DNA from: Anaerolineales bacterium
GTDB taxonomy: Bacteria; Chloroflexota; Anaerolineae; Anaerolineales; UBA6663
Direction: 5' to 3'
Length of the DNA stretch: 8,834 bases
Assembly (NCBI GenBank): GCA_016789165.1
Contig: JAEURL010000529.1
Span: 1 to 8,834 of the forward strand
Shown: positions 5,873 through 8,834 of the stretch, piece after piece
Position numbering within the stretch: position 1 is the first letter of the stretch
How the letters are laid out: each line of letters opens with the position of its first letter
Made by a program: the position numbers and the translations under genes
Notes under the pieces: model-generated
Told to the model about the DNA's origin: nothing
The model's database searches: none
Seen by the model: the letters and a program-made list of their open reading frames with translations, nothing else

Positions 5873-6418
5873 ATGCCGGCCCTGGTCGTCGCCTCCGCCA
5901 ACCCTGTCAAGATCCAGGCCGTGCTGGCCGGCTTCCAGCGCATGTTCCCGGCCCAGGCCTTCACGGCGCGCGGCCTGCCGGCCGAATCCGGCGTCTCCCA
6001 CCAGCCCATGACCGACGCCGAGACCCGCCAGGGCGCGCGCAACCGCGCCGCCGCCGCGCGCCGCGCCGCGCCCGAGGCCGATTTTTGGGCCGGCGTCGAA
6101 GGCGGCTGCGAGGCTCTGGACGGCCAGCTGGCCTGCTTCGCCTGGGTGGTCATCCTCGGCCGCGCGCAGAGCGGTGAGAGCCGCACCGGGCTGTTCTTCC
6201 TGCCGGAGGCCGTGGCCGGCCTGGTGCGCCAGGGCGTGGAGCTGGGCGCCGCCGACGACCAGGTCTTCGGCCGCGTCAATTCCAAGCAAGGCAACGGGGC
6301 GGTTGGCCTGCTCACCGGCGACGTCATCGACCGGCTGGCCTACTATGAGCACGCCGTGGCGCTGGCCCTGGTGCCGTTCAAGAACCCGGCCCTGTATCCC
6401 GTCATTTCCATCGAGTGA
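5873..6418 (+). CDS. yjjX: Inosine/xanthosine triphosphatase, DUF84/YjjX family
   Basis: Predicted house-cleaning enzyme that hydrolyses non-canonical purine triphosphates (ITP, XTP), keeping deaminated bases out of DNA and RNA; this activity is known for the family and inferred here. 181 residues. Family blocks are intact: SANPVK (8-13), SGVSHQPMTDAET (39-51), GARNRAAAA (54-62), DFWAGVEGG (70-78), and NSKQGNGAVGLLTGDVIDR (136-154), followed by YYEHAVALALVPF and NPALY. The ATG lies 5 bp after the ruvA stop, so translation is probably coupled; no separate ribosome-binding site is seen. The stop TGA overlaps a GTG that could be misread as the proC start. Placement beside ruv genes fits a genome-maintenance theme. 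Confidence 0.9.
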   Translation: MPALVVASANPVKIQAVLAGFQRMFPAQAFTARGLPAESGVSHQPMTDAETRQGARNRAAAARRAAPEADFWAGVEGGCEALDGQLACFAWVVILGRAQSGESRTGLFFLPEAVAGLVRQGVELGAADDQVFGRVNSKQGNGAVGLLTGDVIDRLAYYEHAVALALVPFKNPALYPVISIE

Positions 6419-6420
6419 GG
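6417..6420 (+). promoter_or_regulatory. Ribosome-binding site of proC
   Basis: GAGG, 6 nt before the ATG at 6427, overlaps the stop of the preceding gene. It favours that ATG over the GTG at 6415, which has no comparable site. Confidence 0.6.
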
Positions 6421-6426
6421 TCTGGT

Positions 6427-7275
6427 ATGCTGCACGCCTCCCGCATCGCCTTCATCGGCTCCGGCGCCATGGCCGAGGCCATCATCTCCGGCCTGCTCCA
6501 GCAGCAGATTGCGCGGGCCGCGAACCTGACCGCCGCCGGCCCGCGCGAGGAGCGCGGCCAGGCCCTGCGCGAGCGCTTCGGCGTGGAGGCCACCAGCGAC
6601 AACTCCCAGGCCGTCCAGGGCGCCGACGTGGTGGTGCTCTCGGTCAAGCCGCAGGTGTTGCCCAAGGTCATGCCGGCCCTGCGCGGGCGCATCCCGCCCG
6701 GCGCGCTGGTGCTCTCGGTGGTGGCCGGCGCCCAAATCGAGACCATCACCAGCGGCCTGGCGCACGTCAACGTGGTGCGCTCCATGCCCAACACGCCGGC
6801 CCAGATCGGCCAAGGCATCACGGTCTGGATCGCGGCGCCTGGCGTCACCGAGGCCCACAAGGCCCAGGCGCGGGCGCTGCTGGGCGCGCTCGGCCAGGAG
6901 GTGGAGGCCGACAACGAGGACCAGCTGGATATGGCCACGGCCCTCTCCGGCACCGGGCCGGCCTACGTCTTCCTGTTCATGGAGGCGCTGGTGGACGCCG
7001 GCGTGCACCTGGGCTTCTCGCGCCGCGTGGCCGAGCAGCTGGTGGTGCAGACCGTCAAAGGCTCGGTGGAGTTCTACGAGCACCAGCAGAACCACGTCGC
7101 CCGCCTGCGCAACCAGGTCACCTCGCCGGGCGGCACCACGGCCGAGGCCATGTACTTCCTGGAGAAGGCCGGCTTCCGCACCGCCATCTCGCGCGCCGTC
7201 TGGGCCGCCTACCAGCGCAGCGTGGAGCTGGGGCAGGGCCGCAAGCGTTTCCAGAAACTGGATATGGACCGCTGA
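6427..7275 (+). CDS. proC: Pyrroline-5-carboxylate reductase
   Basis: Cytosolic NAD(P)H-dependent enzyme that reduces pyrroline-5-carboxylate to proline, the last step of proline synthesis. 282 residues. The N-terminal Rossmann domain opens RIAFIGSGAMAEAIISGLL, with the GxGxM nucleotide loop at 11-15. SVKPQVL (72-78) and RSMPNTPAQIGQG (118-130) are conserved. The C-terminal dimer domain has the family signature region ALSGTGPAYVFLFMEALVD (172-190) and NQVTSPGGTTAEAM (229-242). The start at 6427 is chosen for the GAGG 6 nt upstream and because the conserved part begins a few residues later; a GTG at 6415 would add four residues. Last gene of the probable operon. proA and proB are not in the window. 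Confidence 0.96.
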   Translation: MLHASRIAFIGSGAMAEAIISGLLQQQIARAANLTAAGPREERGQALRERFGVEATSDNSQAVQGADVVVLSVKPQVLPKVMPALRGRIPPGALVLSVVAGAQIETITSGLAHVNVVRSMPNTPAQIGQGITVWIAAPGVTEAHKAQARALLGALGQEVEADNEDQLDMATALSGTGPAYVFLFMEALVDAGVHLGFSRRVAEQLVVQTVKGSVEFYEHQQNHVARLRNQVTSPGGTTAEAMYFLEKAGFRTAISRAVWAAYQRSVELGQGRKRFQKLDMDR

Positions 7276-7330
7276 GCGCCCATCCCTGATTCCCAACCTC
7301 CGTTCCCTCACCCCTCCGGCGCTCCTCTTC
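7276..7330 (+). terminator. C-rich, G-poor stretch, possible Rho-dependent termination region
   Basis: This gap after proC is dominated by C and T with few G, unlike the surrounding coding DNA, and has no stem-loop plus U-run. C-over-G bubbles are typical of Rho loading sites. The assignment is inference from composition only. Confidence 0.3.
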
Positions 7331-7336
7331 TATAAT
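7331..7336 (+). promoter_or_regulatory. -10 box (TATAAT) for the kinase gene
   Basis: A perfect TATAAT, followed by C as in the other two promoters of the window, lies 34 bp before the kinase ATG. A clear -35 is not seen. It suggests the kinase has its own promoter rather than reading through from proC. Confidence 0.55.
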
Positions 7337-7370
7337 CTAGGCCGTATCCTCTGCGCACCAGGCGGGGCCT

Positions 7371-8834
7371 ATGGCGCTGGAAATCGGCACGCTCCTCAAC
7401 GACCGCTATCGCATTGAACGCGTCCTCGGCCAGGGCGGCTTCGGGGCCGTCTACCAGGCGCTGGACCGCGACCTGGGCATCCCGTGCGCGGTCAAGGAAA
7501 ACCTGAACGCCTCGCCTCAGGCCGAGCGCCAGTTCCGGCGCGAGGCCACCCTGCTGGCCGGCCTGCGCCACCCCAACCTGCCGCGCGTCACCAATCACTT
7601 CATCCTGGCCGGCCACCAGTACCTGGTGATGGACTTCGTCGAGGGCGACGACCTGCGCCAGCGGCTGGAGGCCGCCGGCGCGCTGCCGCCCTCCGACGCG
7701 CTGCGCTGGGTGCTGCAGCTGTGCGAGGCGCTCACCTACCTGCACACCCAGAAGCCGGCCGTCATCCACCGCGACATCAAGCCGGCCAACATCAAGATCA
7801 CGCCCGAGGGCGAGGCCGTGCTGGTGGACTTCGGCATCGCCAAACTGGTGGAGGCCGGCCAGAAGACCACCACCGGCGCCGCCGCGCTGACCTCCGGCTA
7901 CGCGCCGCCCGAGCAGTATCAGATGGGCAGCACCGACGGGCGCACGGACGAGTACGCCCTGGCGGCCACGCTCTATCACCTGCTCACTGGCCGCATCCCG
8001 CCGGACAGCGTCGAGCGCCTGATCGGCCAGGCCGCGCTCACGCCGGTGGAAGAGCTGCGCCCCGATGTGCCCGCCAACGTGGCCGCCGCCCTGCACCAGG
8101 CGCTGGAGATCCGGCCGGACGCGCGTTTCCCGGACGTGGCCGGCTTCGCGGCCGCCCTGCGCGACGCGGATTTCCGCTACGCGCCCGCGCCCGCGGCCGG
8201 CGCGCCGCTGACGGGGTCCGCCCTGGCGGCCGAGACCGCTCCGGCCGCCACGCAGGCGGCCGAGGCCCCGCCTACCCAGGCCCGCCCGCGCACCTGGCGC
8301 GCTGCGCTGGCCGCCGCCGCCCTGGCCGTCTGGGTGTTGTTCGCGGCCCTGCTGCTGACGGCCGGCCTGGTCTGGCTCTTCGTCGGGCCGGGGCGATTGA
8401 ATGATCAGATCCTGACCTGGCTGGGCCGGCCCACCAACCCGCCGCCGCGGCTGGTCGCGGCCGTGCCGCCCGCCACGCTCTTCGCGCCGCTCGGCAGCCC
8501 GTATCCCACCTCCAGCCCGTACCGCTCGCCCACGCTCAGCCCCACCCCCACCTTTACGCCGCCGCCGAGCCACACGCCCACGCCCACGCTCAGCCCGACC
8601 CCGACCTTCACGCCCGCGCCGCGGCCGGCCTCGGCCGAAAATGCCGGCGCCTGGCGGCCCTTCGGCGGCTGGGCGGTAGGCGATCCGGCCGTGCTGGCCG
8701 CGCTCAGCCCGGATGGCCGCTTGGCGGCCGTCTTTCAGCCGGAGGGCGTGCAGGGTGTGGAGATCGTGGACGCCGTGACCGGCGCCAGCCAGGCCCAGTT
8801 GAGCGGCTTCATCATCCGCGACGCGCCGCTGGGC
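7371..8834 (+). CDS. Transmembrane Ser/Thr protein kinase (PknB-like), 3' end outside the window
   Basis: Membrane receptor-type Hanks kinase; 488 residues are visible and the frame is still open at the edge. The kinase domain (about 13-265) has the glycine loop GQGGFGAVY (20-28), the ATP-binding lysine K42, HRDIKPAN with catalytic D135, DFG at 153-155, and APPEQ (178-182) in place of the usual APE. DEYALAATLYHLLTG (193-207) follows, so it looks active. An Ala/Pro/Thr-rich juxtamembrane part leads to one TM helix (about 311-338). Outside lie a Pro/Thr/Ser stalk (about 375-420) and the start of a domain with LAALSPDGRLAAVF and VEIVDAVTGASQAQL, typical of a beta-propeller blade. The ATG at 7371 is chosen because the kinase fold begins right after it; GGGG 3 nt upstream is a weak ribosome-binding site. 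Ligand and substrates cannot be read from the sequence. Confidence 0.93.
   Translation, partial: MALEIGTLLNDRYRIERVLGQGGFGAVYQALDRDLGIPCAVKENLNASPQAERQFRREATLLAGLRHPNLPRVTNHFILAGHQYLVMDFVEGDDLRQRLEAAGALPPSDALRWVLQLCEALTYLHTQKPAVIHRDIKPANIKITPEGEAVLVDFGIAKLVEAGQKTTTGAAALTSGYAPPEQYQMGSTDGRTDEYALAATLYHLLTGRIPPDSVERLIGQAALTPVEELRPDVPANVAAALHQALEIRPDARFPDVAGFAAALRDADFRYAPAPAAGAPLTGSALAAETAPAATQAAEAPPTQARPRTWRAALAAAALAVWVLFAALLLTAGLVWLFVGPGRLNDQILTWLGRPTNPPPRLVAAVPPATLFAPLGSPYPTSSPYRSPTLSPTPTFTPPPSHTPTPTLSPTPTFTPAPRPASAENAGAWRPFGGWAVGDPAVLAALSPDGRLAAVFQPEGVQGVEIVDAVTGASQAQLSGFIIRDAPLG
8529..8615 (+). repeat. Direct repeat coding for PTLSPTPTFTP, two copies in the kinase stalk
   Basis: Bases 8529-8561 and 8583-8615 encode the same 11 residues and differ only at third codon positions. 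They start 54 bases apart, with a PPSHTPT spacer between. This points to an in-frame duplication of the extracellular linker, with protein sequence kept while synonymous sites drifted. Confidence 0.8.

Noticed and set aside
7308..8573. Long open frame on the minus strand opposite the kinase
   Set aside because: It is a high-GC shadow: the plus strand encodes a textbook kinase with all motifs, while the minus product is Arg/Gly-rich low-complexity sequence.
8529..8615. Repeated PT-coding DNA as a CRISPR-like or mobile repeat
   Set aside because: There are two in-frame copies inside a coding stalk, with silent differences only, no palindromic form and no spacer pattern.

Overview
The window is high-GC bacterial DNA with tightly packed genes. 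The best guess for the source is a member of the Chloroflexota (Anaerolineae/Caldilineae-like). Three things point there. Two secreted proteins end in a short tail of the form [I/V][Y/F]LP. One membrane protein combines TPR-like helices with the pattern AWLWLSDLLDD...ALENALALNPAN and a zinc ribbon. A Ser/Thr kinase has a Pro/Thr-rich exterior stalk and what looks like the start of a propeller. This is pattern recognition; no search was run.

Layout. Positions 1-2611 (+) hold an envelope/secretion unit: the 3' part of a subtilisin-family (S8) protease, then, 51 bp later, a small secreted protein. The small protein is built around the same Cys-framed module that ends the protease, and both finish with an xLP tail. 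Positions 2608-3789 (-) hold a convergent gene for a TPR / zinc-ribbon / multi-pass membrane protein; its stop codon shares a CTAG with the stop of the secreted protein. Positions 3790-3912 are a divergent promoter region with two mirrored TATAATC boxes.

Positions 3913-7275 (+) form a probable housekeeping operon: yebC, ruvC, ruvA, a DUF84/YjjX-type inosine/xanthosine triphosphatase and proC. It combines Holliday-junction processing (RuvC resolvase and RuvA junction binder, with ruvB not present here), a YebC/TACO1-family factor, nucleotide-pool sanitation and the last step of proline synthesis. A C-rich, G-poor gap and another TATAATC box separate it from the last gene (7371 to window end, +). 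That gene encodes a transmembrane Ser/Thr protein kinase with a complete kinase domain, one TM helix, a PT-rich stalk containing a direct repeat, and the start of an extracytoplasmic domain cut by the window edge.

No tRNA, rRNA, CRISPR array, IS element or phage gene was seen. The operon is ordinary core biology. The parts most worth a second look are the duplicated secreted module with its xLP tail, the mirrored promoters, and the TPR/zinc-ribbon membrane protein.
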